Part shown: one piece after another, positions 19,900-28,007 of the stretch
How the letters are laid out: each line of letters opens with the position of its first letter
Numbering within the stretch: position 1 is the first letter of the stretch
NCBI RefSeq assembly: GCF_021044885.1
Contig: NZ_JAJNOD010000007.1
Span: 1 to 64,000, forward strand
DNA: 64,000 bases
From: Microbacterium nymphoidis
GTDB lineage: Bacteria > Actinomycetota > Actinomycetes > Actinomycetales > Microbacteriaceae
Direction of reading: 5' to 3'
Notes under the pieces: model-generated
Databases searched by the model: none
What the model was told of the DNA's origin: nothing
What the model saw: only the letters and a program-made list of their open reading frames with translations
Position numbers and translations under genes: made by a program

Positions 19900-20037
19900 C
19901 GCCATGGCTCCACCGTACCGAGCACATCGGTGAGAGCGCGCCGTCTGGGGGCCGCGTCTGGGAGCCTGTTCGTGCGGTGTGGCGCGATCTCGCGGTTCGT
20001 TGGCGGCATTCGCACGGTGCCGGCTGTCCACGTTCAC

Positions 20038-20043
20038 TAGCCT
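20038..20043 (+). promoter_or_regulatory. TANNNT -10 element (TAGCCT) of the HD-domain gene
   Basis: TAGCCT ends six bases before ATG 20050 and there is no Shine-Dalgarno, so a leaderless start is likely. Confidence 0.6.
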
Positions 20044-20049
20044 GACTCC

Positions 20050-20652
20050 ATGCGCATCGCCGACTTCGCCGTGCCGGAGACCGCTGCCGCACGCGGCGCG
20101 CGGGACCTCGTGAAGCAGTACCACTCTCCCGCGCTCGGCAACCACGTGCTGCGGTCGTGGCTGTGGGCCGAGGCGTTCGCCGTGGTTGAGGGGCGGAGCG
20201 GGGTCGACCACGAACTCCTGTACGCCGCCGCACTGCTGCACGACATCGGTCTGGCCCCCGAGTTCGACAATCACCGCCTCGGCTACGAGGAGGCGGGGGG
20301 TCACGTGGGTGCGGCGTTGGCCGCGGGTGCGGGCTGGCCCCAGCACCGCCGACAGCGCATCACCGAGGTCATCGTGCGCCACAACTGGCCCGCGGTCGAT
20401 CCGGGCCATGACCTCGAGGGCTACCTGCTGGAGATCGCCACCGGGCTCGACATCGCGGGCCGGCGAGACACCGACATCCCGCTGAAGTTCCGCCGCGAAG
20501 TGCTCGCCGCGCACCCGCGCCTCACTCTCGCCGACGAGTTCGGCACGAGTGTGCGAGACCAGTCCGAACGCAAACCGCACAGCCATGCCCGGCGCCTGTT
20601 CGACGGGGGTGTCGCGGCCAGGCTCGCGGGCAACCCCCTCGAACGACTGTGA
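20050..20652 (+). CDS. HD domain-containing hydrolase
   Basis: A 200-residue soluble protein of the HD superfamily. The metal ligands are visible as H of NHVLRSW, the HD pair in AALLHDIGLAP (near residue 63), and a later Asp in GLDIAGRRD. The arrangement is like cyanamide-hydratase-type HD proteins (LLHDIGL plus a late helix), but the substrate is not clear. It is followed 119 bp downstream by the GAF regulator gene on the same strand. Confidence 0.82.
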   Translation: MRIADFAVPETAAARGARDLVKQYHSPALGNHVLRSWLWAEAFAVVEGRSGVDHELLYAAALLHDIGLAPEFDNHRLGYEEAGGHVGAALAAGAGWPQHRRQRITEVIVRHNWPAVDPGHDLEGYLLEIATGLDIAGRRDTDIPLKFRREVLAAHPRLTLADEFGTSVRDQSERKPHSHARRLFDGGVAARLAGNPLERL

Positions 20653-20771
20653 TGCCCTACCGGCCGGCGACGCAGAGCCGCCCGTCACGCACTGACGAGC
20701 ACCGGCGGTGACGCGACGCCGGGGCTGGCCTACACTGGCGCCACAGCCGCAATCTCGCCCCAGGATCTCCC

Positions 20772-22085
20772 ATGTCATCGAGCTGGTCGCAACGACGCGA
20801 CGTCTCGCCGCAGACGTCGCGTCTGATGGTGGAGCGCGCTCACGAGGAGTTCGTCACCGGCAACGCCGACGACCGTCGTCTCGCGGACGTCCGCCAGCTC
20901 GTGCGCGAATCGTGGCGCCGCAGCCGTGACGGCGCGGTGGCGGCAGAGGCTCTGCCGCCCGTCGCGCTCTCGGGATCCGCTCTGGAGGAATATCGGCGCG
21001 CGCACCCGCTCGCCGGCGTCCGCGACATGATCCGGTCGCTTCTGCTGCCCGGAGTCGCCGAGGAGGCGGGGGTCGTGGTGGCCGTCGGCGACGCGGCGGG
21101 GAGGTTGCTGTGGGTGGAAGGGGATCGGGAGGTGCGCAGTCGCACCGGCGAGATGGGGTTCGTGGCAGGTGCCGACTGGTCGGAGTCCGCCGTGGGCACC
21201 TCCGCTCCCGGGACGGCGCTGACCTTGGGCACCGGCGTGCAGATCCTCGGGGCCGAGCACTTCAATCGGTTCGTGCAGCCGTGGTCATGTACGGCGGCAC
21301 CGGTGCGGGACCCCGAGACCGGACTCATCGTGGGCGTCATCGATGTCACGGGCGGCACCGAGGTCATCACACCGCAGGCACAGCTCCTCGTCGATGCGGC
21401 CGCGCGCGCCGTGGAGGGTGAGTTGCTGATCACCCGCATGCGCTCCCGCGAATCCTCACCGCGCCGGAGTGCGCCCCCACAACGTCCGCAGCGTGCGACA
21501 CTGCGCGTGCTCGGCCAGGAGCGCGCCCTCCTCGACGTCGATGACGGACGTGAACTCACCCGCCACGTGCTCTCGGGTCGTCACGCGGAGATCCTCCTCC
21601 TGCTGACCCTTCACCGGCAGGGACTCAGCGCCGAGCGCCTCACCGAACTCGTGTACGGTCCCGATGCTCCGGTCGACACGCTCCGACCGGAGATGGTCCG
21701 GCTGCGCAAGACTCTCGCTCGCGTCGCTGCCTTCATCGGCGTGGAGTCCAGGCCCTATCGGCTGACCGCCGAGATCGACACCGACGCGCAACGCGTGCTC
21801 TCCCTGCTGGATCGCGGCGCTCATCGGGTGGCGTTGGCGTCTTACGCCGGCGACGTACTCACCGATTCGGTGGCTCCGGGGGTGGAGCAGTTCCGTGACA
21901 CGGTGCGCACGACGCTCCGCGACGCCCTGATCGCGGAAGCAAGCGCCGATGTGCTGCTGTCCTATGCCGACACCGCTGCGGGTGAGGACGACGAGGAGGT
22001 GCTGCGACTGGCACTCGAACTGCTGCCGCCCCGGTCCCCGAAGCGCACCGGGCTGGTGGCACGTATCGAGCGTCTCGCGCACTGA
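20772..22085 (+). CDS. GAF-domain transcriptional regulator (AcoR-like input, no AAA+ domain)
   Basis: A 437-residue protein. The N-terminal part matches the sensor half of AcoR-type activators: VRESWRRS near residue 35, then a GAF domain with GADWSESAVGTSAPGTAL and a closing VTGG. No sigma-54 interaction domain (GAFTGA, Walker motifs) follows. Instead, residues 240-437 hold a winged-helix-like part (SGRHAEILLLLTLHRQGLSAERLTELVYG) and a helical tail. This design is seen in actinobacteria that regulate alcohol/aldehyde genes. It precedes the aldehyde dehydrogenase and is its probable regulator. Confidence 0.82.
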   Translation: MSSSWSQRRDVSPQTSRLMVERAHEEFVTGNADDRRLADVRQLVRESWRRSRDGAVAAEALPPVALSGSALEEYRRAHPLAGVRDMIRSLLLPGVAEEAGVVVAVGDAAGRLLWVEGDREVRSRTGEMGFVAGADWSESAVGTSAPGTALTLGTGVQILGAEHFNRFVQPWSCTAAPVRDPETGLIVGVIDVTGGTEVITPQAQLLVDAAARAVEGELLITRMRSRESSPRRSAPPQRPQRATLRVLGQERALLDVDDGRELTRHVLSGRHAEILLLLTLHRQGLSAERLTELVYGPDAPVDTLRPEMVRLRKTLARVAAFIGVESRPYRLTAEIDTDAQRVLSLLDRGAHRVALASYAGDVLTDSVAPGVEQFRDTVRTTLRDALIAEASADVLLSYADTAAGEDDEEVLRLALELLPPRSPKRTGLVARIERLAH

Positions 22086-22097
22086 CCGCAACCCGGT

Positions 22098-22107
22098 GCA
22101 ACGTTGC
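22098..22107. promoter_or_regulatory. Palindrome GCAACGTTGC upstream of the aldehyde dehydrogenase gene
   Basis: A perfect 10-bp palindrome lies 60 bp before the aldehyde dehydrogenase start and just after the GAF regulator gene. It could be the regulator's operator, but this is inferred from position only. Confidence 0.35.
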
Positions 22108-22166
22108 CGTGCATATCGTCTCTGCCACGGCGGGACACCGCTGCTGGATCGGTCAAAGGAGACACC

Positions 22167-23717
22167 ATGACACTCGTCGACGAGGACGTCACCACCGCGT
22201 ACGCCGCACCCGGACAGCCCGGGGCCGTCGCCAACTACCGCTCGCGCTACGGCCACTACATCGGTGGCGCCTGGGTGGAGCCCGCCCAGGGACAGTACTT
22301 CGAGAACATCTCCCCGGTGAACGGCAAGCCGTTCTGCGAAGTGGGGCGCGGCACCGCGGAGGACATCGATCGCGCGGTGGAAGCCGCATGGTTCGCCTTC
22401 AGCAGCTGGCGGCGCACCAGTGTTGCCGAACGAGCGCTCGTGCTCAACCGCATCGCGGATCGCATGGAAGCGCATCTCGAGGAGATCGCGGTCGCAGAGA
22501 CGTGGGAGAACGGCAAGCCGGTGCGCGAGACGCTGGCGGCGGACATCCCGCTGGCCATCGACCACTTCCGCTACTTCGCGGGCGCACTGCGAGCACAGGA
22601 GGGTGGCATCAGCGAGATCGATGGCGACACCATCGCCTATCACTTCGCCGAGCCCCTGGGAGTGGTGGGACAGATCATCCCGTGGAACTTCCCGATCCTG
22701 ATGGCGGTGTGGAAGCTGGCCCCCGCGCTCGCGGCCGGCAACTGCGTGGTGCTGAAGCCCGCCGAGCAGACACCGGCATCGATCCTCTACCTCTTCGATC
22801 TCATCGGCGATCTGCTTCCCCCGGGAGTCGTGAACATCGTCAACGGCTTCGGCATCGAGGCGGGGGCGCCGCTGGCGCAGCACAAGCGCATCCGCAAGAT
22901 CGCTTTCACCGGTGAGACCACGACCGGTCGCCTCATCATGCAGTACGCCTCCCAGAACCTCATCCCGGTGACGCTGGAGCTGGGTGGCAAGAGCCCGAAC
23001 TTGTTCTTCGAGGACGTCGCTCGCGACACCTCCGATGCCTATTACGACAAGGCGCTCGAGGGTTTCACGCTCTTTGCGCTGAACCAGGGCGAGGTGTGCA
23101 CCTGTCCCTCGCGCGCGCTGATCCAGCGATCCATCTACGACGGCTTCCTTGCCGACGGTCTGGAGCGTGTCGGCAAGGTGGTGCAGGGCAACCCGCTGGA
23201 TCCGCGCACGATGATCGGGGCGCAGGCCTCGAACGACCAGCTCGAGAAGATCCTCTCCTACATCGAGATCGGCAAGGCCGGAGGCGCAAAGCTGCTCACC
23301 GGTGGTGAGCGCGTGGACCTCGGCGGCGATCTCTCCGAGGGGTACTACGTCGCTCCCACGGTCTTCGAGGGCACCAACGACATGCGCATATTCCAGGAGG
23401 AGATCTTCGGGCCGGTGCTGTCGGTGACCTCCTTCACCGGCTTCGACGACGCCATCTCCATCGCCAACGACACCCTGTACGGCCTGGGTGCCGGTGTCTG
23501 GAGCCGGTCGGGAGACACGGCCTACCGCGCGGGCCGCGCGATCGAGGCGGGACGAGTGTGGACCAACACGTATCACCAGTACCCCGCCCATGCAGCGTTC
23601 GGCGGATACAAGCAGTCCGGGATCGGACGGGAGAACCACCTCCGCATGCTGGATCACTACCAGCAGACGAAGAACCTCCTGGTGTCATATGCCGAAGGAA
23701 GCATGGGCTTCTTCTGA
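22167..23717 (+). CDS. exaC: NAD-dependent aldehyde dehydrogenase (AldB/ExaC type)
   Basis: A 516-residue enzyme oxidising aldehydes, probably acetaldehyde, to acids. Signature elements are the NAD region [20 protein letters not shown], the general-base motif ELGGKSPN, and the nucleophile segment [11 protein letters not shown] with Cys 311 and Cys 313; the double cysteine is typical of the AldB/ExaC group. AAAGGAGA lies before ATG 22167. The flanking GAF regulator and DUF779 gene form a common actinobacterial aldehyde cassette. The substrate is inferred. Confidence 0.93.
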   Translation: MTLVDEDVTTAYAAPGQPGAVANYRSRYGHYIGGAWVEPAQGQYFENISPVNGKPFCEVGRGTAEDIDRAVEAAWFAFSSWRRTSVAERALVLNRIADRMEAHLEEIAVAETWENGKPVRETLAADIPLAIDHFRYFAGALRAQEGGISEIDGDTIAYHFAEPLGVVGQIIPWNFPILMAVWKLAPALAAGNCVVLKPAEQTPASILYLFDLIGDLLPPGVVNIVNGFGIEAGAPLAQHKRIRKIAFTGETTTGRLIMQYASQNLIPVTLELGGKSPNLFFEDVARDTSDAYYDKALEGFTLFALNQGEVCTCPSRALIQRSIYDGFLADGLERVGKVVQGNPLDPRTMIGAQASNDQLEKILSYIEIGKAGGAKLLTGGERVDLGGDLSEGYYVAPTVFEGTNDMRIFQEEIFGPVLSVTSFTGFDDAISIANDTLYGLGAGVWSRSGDTAYRAGRAIEAGRVWTNTYHQYPAHAAFGGYKQSGIGRENHLRMLDHYQQTKNLLVSYAEGSMGFF

Positions 23718-23773
23718 TCCGTCGGGGAGCGCCCGCCGATGCGGGCGGGTGCTCCCCCGTGGAAGGTGATGTT

Positions 23774-24166
23774 ATGACTGACGATCTGACACGTGTTGCG
23801 GTGACCGCCGAGGCTGCGCAGCTGCTTCGCGAGCTGGCCGCTCAGCACGGACCCCTGATGTTCCATCAGTCCGGCGGCTGTTGCGACGGCAGTGCCCCCA
23901 TGTGCTATCCCGTAGGGATGTTCATCACCGGTCCTGGTGACGTCCACCTCGCAACGCTGGAGGTCACCGGCATCGATCCGGTCGACGTGTTCATGTCGTC
24001 GAGCCAGTTCGAGTACTGGAAATACACGCATCTCACCATCGACGCTGTTCCGGGGCGCGGGGCCGGCTTCAGCGTCGAGTCGCCCACCGGGAGGCGATTC
24101 ATCGTGCGGTCGCGGATGCTCACCACGCCTGAACTGGAGCACTTCGAGCTCATCCCCCGCGGATGA
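23774..24166 (+). CDS. DUF779 domain protein
   Basis: A 130-residue soluble protein that fills nearly the full DUF779 length. The conserved cysteine cluster SGGCCDGSAPMCYP sits near residue 35-48 and may bind metal. Genes of this family habitually follow AldB/ExaC-type aldehyde dehydrogenases, as here (56-bp gap), which suggests an accessory role in aldehyde oxidation, although no mechanism is established that I know. It is convergent with the MocR gene, leaving only five bases between stops. Confidence 0.92.
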   Translation: MTDDLTRVAVTAEAAQLLRELAAQHGPLMFHQSGGCCDGSAPMCYPVGMFITGPGDVHLATLEVTGIDPVDVFMSSSQFEYWKYTHLTIDAVPGRGAGFSVESPTGRRFIVRSRMLTTPELEHFELIPRG

Positions 24167-24171
24167 GGCGA

Positions 24172-25566
24172 TCACACCACCGCGAGATGCTCCATCGCGG
24201 CGTGGGTCACGGGTCCGCGGTGCACGTCCTGCCAGGCCGCAGCCAGGCGCAGCATGCCGTCAGCCGTGGTCTCCGGATCCAGCGTGATCGGCAGTCGCAG
24301 ATAGCCGTTGAGCACGCCGGACGCGGAGAACCGGGGGCCGGGCGGCAGGCGCAGACCGTGGTCGTGGGCGGCGAGCGAGAGCGCCGTGGAGTCGAAGCCG
24401 CGCAGGCCAATCCACACGGCGAGTCCTCCGTGGGTGTCCGGCATCGTGAGACCGATCGACTCCAGGCCGGTGCGCACTGCCGCACGCCCCGCGGCCAGTC
24501 GCGAGCGCACGTGCTGCTGCAGGGCCGGCACGTCATCGAGCAGTTCGATGGCGATGCACTGTTCCAGCGGTGCCGTCCCGAGGTCGATGGTGGGGCGCAC
24601 CGCGAGGATACGGCTGACCACCGCGCGCGAAGCCCGGATCCACCCGATGCGCAGGCCCCCCCAGGCGATCTTCGAAAGGGAGCCCAGCGTGATCACGTCG
24701 CCGAAGGCCGCGAACGGACTCGGCGTGAACGGGCGGTCGATGTCCAGGTCGGCGCACGTTTCGTCCACGATGAGCATCGTGCCCGCGCTGCGCGCCGTGG
24801 CCACCACCACGCTGCGATCCGCATCGGGCATGTTCGCACCGGTCGGATTGTGGAAATCCGGGATCAGATACGCGAGGTGCGGGTGCAGGTCGAGCAGAGT
24901 CGTCGTCAGGTGCCCCACATCCCAGCCGCCCGCCCCGACCGGAGTGGTCACGAGACGATGTCCGGCACGGCGGATGGCGTCCATGGCGTGCGGGAACGTG
25001 GGCTCCTCGACCACCGCGACGCGTCCCGGACGTGAGAACGCCGCGAGCACCAGCGCCAGTGCATGCATCGCCCCGGACGTGATGATGATCTCGTCGGCCT
25101 CCGTGGGCACGCCGCGCTCGCGGTATCGGGCCGCGATCATCTCCCGGAGCTCCCGGAGCCCCTCCAGCGTGTAGCCGGTGCCGCCGCGCTGGGCGGCGAG
25201 ACGCGGCAATGCGCGGATCGTGGCCTCGTGCAGGCCGGGCGCCGATCCGGTGGAGGCGATCGAGAAATCGATCGGGGCGCTTCCGGGCAGCGTCGGCCGC
25301 ACGGACGAGGAGTGCGGCAGGGCGATGTGCGTGCCTCCGCCATGGGTTCGCACCACGTAGCCAGCAGCTTCCAGCCGACCGTATGCCGCCGTGATCGTGG
25401 CACGGGACCGACCGAGCTCCTGCGCGAGCACGCGCTCGCTGGGCAGCCGCTCCCCCACGGTGAGCCGGCCGTCCAGCACGAGCGCGCGGACCCGCTCCGC
25501 CAGCGACGCCGCGACGCCGCGATCGGGTTGCCAGGTGCCGAGGAGGAGGACGAGCCGGGAGGTCAT
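24172..25566 (-). CDS. MocR-type regulator (GntR helix-turn-helix plus aminotransferase domain), YczR-like
   Basis: A 464-residue fusion of a winged helix (residues about 10-75, GERLPSERVLAQELGRSRATITAAY) to a fold-type I aminotransferase domain. The PLP lysine lies in SLSKIAWGGLRIGW, and the binding-site Asp/Tyr region is present (VDETCADLDIDRPF). MocR proteins use PLP to control a neighbouring gene. Here the divergent gene is a YczE-like membrane protein, and the yczR-yczE pair is known from Firmicutes and actinobacteria. The ATG is 25566. The intergenic region holds a strong inverted repeat. Confidence 0.9.
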   Translation of the reverse strand: MTSRLVLLLGTWQPDRGVAASLAERVRALVLDGRLTVGERLPSERVLAQELGRSRATITAAYGRLEAAGYVVRTHGGGTHIALPHSSSVRPTLPGSAPIDFSIASTGSAPGLHEATIRALPRLAAQRGGTGYTLEGLRELREMIAARYRERGVPTEADEIIITSGAMHALALVLAAFSRPGRVAVVEEPTFPHAMDAIRRAGHRLVTTPVGAGGWDVGHLTTTLLDLHPHLAYLIPDFHNPTGANMPDADRSVVVATARSAGTMLIVDETCADLDIDRPFTPSPFAAFGDVITLGSLSKIAWGGLRIGWIRASRAVVSRILAVRPTIDLGTAPLEQCIAIELLDDVPALQQHVRSRLAAGRAAVRTGLESIGLTMPDTHGGLAVWIGLRGFDSTALSLAAHDHGLRLPPGPRFSASGVLNGYLRLPITLDPETTADGMLRLAAAWQDVHRGPVTHAAMEHLAVV

Positions 25567-25585
25567 GAGACCACTGTGCCACCAT

Positions 25586-25608
25586 GTGGCCTGTACGTAA
25601 CAGGCCAC
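25586..25608. promoter_or_regulatory. Inverted repeat operator between the MocR gene and yczE
   Basis: Arms GTGGCCTGT and ACAGGCCAC, a perfect 9-bp pair, flank a 5-bp spacer (ACGTA). A second overlapping pair, CCACT...AGTGG, spans 25605-25622. The position between divergent starts makes it the likely MocR operator. Confidence 0.7.
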
Positions 25609-25653
25609 TTATCGGGTAGTGGACCGGAAACCACGGGCCGGATCAGGAGCACC

Positions 25654-26328
25654 ATGGCAGCTATGGCCCTCCGCTCACCCCTGCTGCCCATCACCGCAAC
25701 GTCGCCGCGCGACCTCACGGAGCGTCTCGTGCAGCTGCTGATCGGCCTGTTCGTCTACGGCATCAGTCTGGCGATGATGATCCGCGGGGGCATCGGGCTC
25801 TCGCCCTGGGACGTGCTGTCGGTGGGCACCACCCTTCACCTGCCGATCGACTACGGCACGGCCACGGTGGCCATCTCCATCGTGGTGCTGGTGCTGTGGA
25901 TCCCGTTGCGCCAGAGGATGGGGCTCGGTACCGTGCTCAACGCACTGCTGGTGGGGCCTTCCGCCAACGTGGGCCTCTGGCTCATCCCCGAGATGCCGAA
26001 CGTCGTCGCCGGGGCGGCGCTGTTCCTGGCCGGTCTCGTGGTGCTCTCGATCGCCACCGGTGTGTACATCGCAGCGGACTTCGGTCCCGGGCCGCGTGAC
26101 GGGCTGATGACCGGGCTGGTGCGCGTGACGAAGTGGAAGGTGTGGATCGTTCGCACCATCATCGAGGGCAGCGTGCTCCTGATCGGATGGCTGCTGGGTG
26201 GCCCCGTGGGCGTGGGCACGGTGATCTTCGCGTTCGGGGTGGGACCTCTGATCGGCGTCTTCTTGCCCCGCATCACCGCCTGGCGGGCGCGTCGGTCGGC
26301 TCGGCTGGCTCCTGTTCTCACTCCCTGA
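25654..26328 (+). CDS. yczE: YczE/YyaS/YitT-family membrane protein
   Basis: A 224-residue integral membrane protein with about five hydrophobic helices. The family hallmarks are MIRGGIGLSPWDVLSVG near residue 40 and a related second copy DFGPGPRDGLMTGL near residue 145, giving an internal two-fold pattern. The transported or sensed compound is unknown. ATG 25654 follows AGGAGC. It is divergent from the MocR regulator and most likely controlled by it. Confidence 0.9.
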   Translation: MAAMALRSPLLPITATSPRDLTERLVQLLIGLFVYGISLAMMIRGGIGLSPWDVLSVGTTLHLPIDYGTATVAISIVVLVLWIPLRQRMGLGTVLNALLVGPSANVGLWLIPEMPNVVAGAALFLAGLVVLSIATGVYIAADFGPGPRDGLMTGLVRVTKWKVWIVRTIIEGSVLLIGWLLGGPVGVGTVIFAFGVGPLIGVFLPRITAWRARRSARLAPVLTP

Positions 26329-26343
26329 CTTCGGCGGAGATCG

Positions 26344-26379
26344 AAAACGCACCTCGGACGCCTGTCGGAGGTGCGTTTT
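26344..26379. terminator. Bidirectional terminator between yczE and the 26387 gene
   Basis: Sixteen-base arms (AAAACGCACCTCGGAC and its near-complement, one mismatch) with a 4-bp loop; the arms end in AAAA and TTTT. It serves both converging genes. Confidence 0.9.
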
Positions 26380-26386
26380 CCCTCTC

Positions 26387-27622
26387 TCAGCGCACGGATC
26401 CGGCGATCGAGCCCAGCACGATGCCGAAGATCGCGATCGCCGGCACCACCACCACGGCAAGCGCGACGACCACGATCACCCAGGCCCGACCGCTGCAGCC
26501 GCCGCGGAGGCGCCGTCCGGGATGGGCGACTCCGGGCGGCTGGAGCACGAACGCGGCCGGCGGCGCCGGATGACCCGGTGCCGCGAACGGGACCCCCGCG
26601 TGAGGTGCCGGTGCACCGGGCGCATATCCGCCCGGTGTCAGTGTTGACGGCGACGGGACCACGGCGATGCCGCTGCCCGGGCGAACCCCGGCCAGACGTT
26701 CGTCACGCCAGCGCTCCCACTGCTCCACCTTGGTGAGCATCGCGTGCACCAGCGAGAACAGCCAGGCCCAGACCGCCGGATCCATCGACGGGATCGATCG
26801 GTTGGCGTAGAAGAAGATCCAGTTGTCCACCAGCTCGACATCCAGCACCGCAGCCTGCGTCATGAGTCGCAGCATGATGTCGGGCGTGAACAGATACAGC
26901 GCGTCGGTCTCGTAGCCGGTGGGGCAGTACAGCGTGAAGAAGCGGTCGAAATCACCCTCCAGGCTCAACCTCTGCCTGCGATCGAGGCTGAGTCCGCCGA
27001 ACGGGCCGTCGTTCCCCTTCGCATCCAGCACGATGTTGGGCAGCAGGTTGTCCACCCGGATGGCGATGTAGCCGCGCCGCACCCGCGTCGAGCTCTTGCC
27101 GTTGCTCACCGTGAAGGCGTAGTCGCCGAACTCCACCACGCGCGGCGCCATGCCGCGAAGCACGTTCTCGCTGGCCGGATCCGTGCCGTTGCGACCGCGA
27201 AACAGCAGGCCGGGAAGCGGTGGTTCGGGGATGTAGGGATGAAACTCGAGCCCGTTCGCCGCGGCGAAGCGCGAGAAGCGGTACCACTGGGCGTCCTGGG
27301 CGCGGCGCGCGGAGCGCGTGACGGCCACAGCGAGGGCGACGATGCCCGCGATGAAGGCGGCCATCAGCACCAGGAAGAAGACCAGTGCCGGAATGAGCGT
27401 GGGCCTCGCCACGGCGGTCGCGATCATCGGCAGGATCGTCACGCCGATCGTCAGCAGCAGGAACGGGCCCAGAGTGGCGAGCAGGATCACCGTCGTCTGG
27501 CGTTGTCTCCCCGCCGTACGGGCGATCAGCGGATCACGCTCCCGGCGCATGCTGCCTTCCGCGCGCGCGGCTCGCTCATCGACGGGCGCGAGGAGAGGCC
27601 GGGGATCGAATGGAACGCTCAT
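26387..27622 (-). CDS. Membrane protein, paralog 2 of a three-member family
   Basis: A 411-residue protein. Two membrane helices lie at about residues 45-100 (VILLATLGPFLLLTIGVTIL, then LVFFLVLMAAFIAGIVALAV). The soluble middle part carries the family signature GDFDRFFTLYCPTGYETDALYLF and the LPNIVLDAKGNDGPFG element. A Pro/Gly-rich linker (about 310-370) leads to a final membrane helix. It shares its core with the 18754 and 33578 genes. It starts on the base where the upstream 59-residue gene stops (TGATG), so the two are coupled. The function is unknown. Confidence 0.8.
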   Translation of the reverse strand: MSVPFDPRPLLAPVDERAARAEGSMRRERDPLIARTAGRQRQTTVILLATLGPFLLLTIGVTILPMIATAVARPTLIPALVFFLVLMAAFIAGIVALAVAVTRSARRAQDAQWYRFSRFAAANGLEFHPYIPEPPLPGLLFRGRNGTDPASENVLRGMAPRVVEFGDYAFTVSNGKSSTRVRRGYIAIRVDNLLPNIVLDAKGNDGPFGGLSLDRRQRLSLEGDFDRFFTLYCPTGYETDALYLFTPDIMLRLMTQAAVLDVELVDNWIFFYANRSIPSMDPAVWAWLFSLVHAMLTKVEQWERWRDERLAGVRPGSGIAVVPSPSTLTPGGYAPGAPAPHAGVPFAAPGHPAPPAAFVLQPPGVAHPGRRLRGGCSGRAWVIVVVALAVVVVPAIAIFGIVLGSIAGSVR

Positions 27623-27801
27623 CACACCAACACCTTCATCACGAACTGCACCAGCCACCACCCCAGAATCAGCACGAGACCGCCGATCCAGGCCCAGCTC
27701 ACCCCGCGCCGCAGCCGGCGCCCGGAGGTGGCCCGGAAGTCCCGAAGGGCCTCGGCGGTGATCGGCTGGACCAGCGGGCCCGCGTCGAACGTGACGGTCA
27801 T
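27622..27801 (-). CDS. Small membrane protein, 59 residues
   Basis: A short gene with a good GGGGGAT-type binding site before ATG 27801. Residues 1-35 are soluble (MTVTFDAGPLVQPITAEALR), followed by a basic stretch and one membrane helix (WAWIGGLVLILGWWLVQFVM). Its stop overlaps the ATG of the paralog-2 membrane protein by one base, so the two are probably made together and may form a complex. A longer frame from 27876 lacks support. Confidence 0.72.
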   Translation of the reverse strand: MTVTFDAGPLVQPITAEALRDFRATSGRRLRRGVSWAWIGGLVLILGWWLVQFVMKVLV

Positions 27802-28007
27802 GCATCCCCCTTCGTGCTGTGCACGATCCACAGATCTTACCGAGAGCGTGTGCGGCGCGCCGGAGCGCAGTGTCACGCTCGAAGAGTCTCAGTCTCGTCA
27901 CGATGTGCAACGTGCGCTTCCTGTGAAACCGCTTGAAGGGAGAGGATGACGCAACGGTCGAGCCCGGAGGGCCGGCCCCGTACCCGATTTCACAGAGGTA
28001 GCAACAT

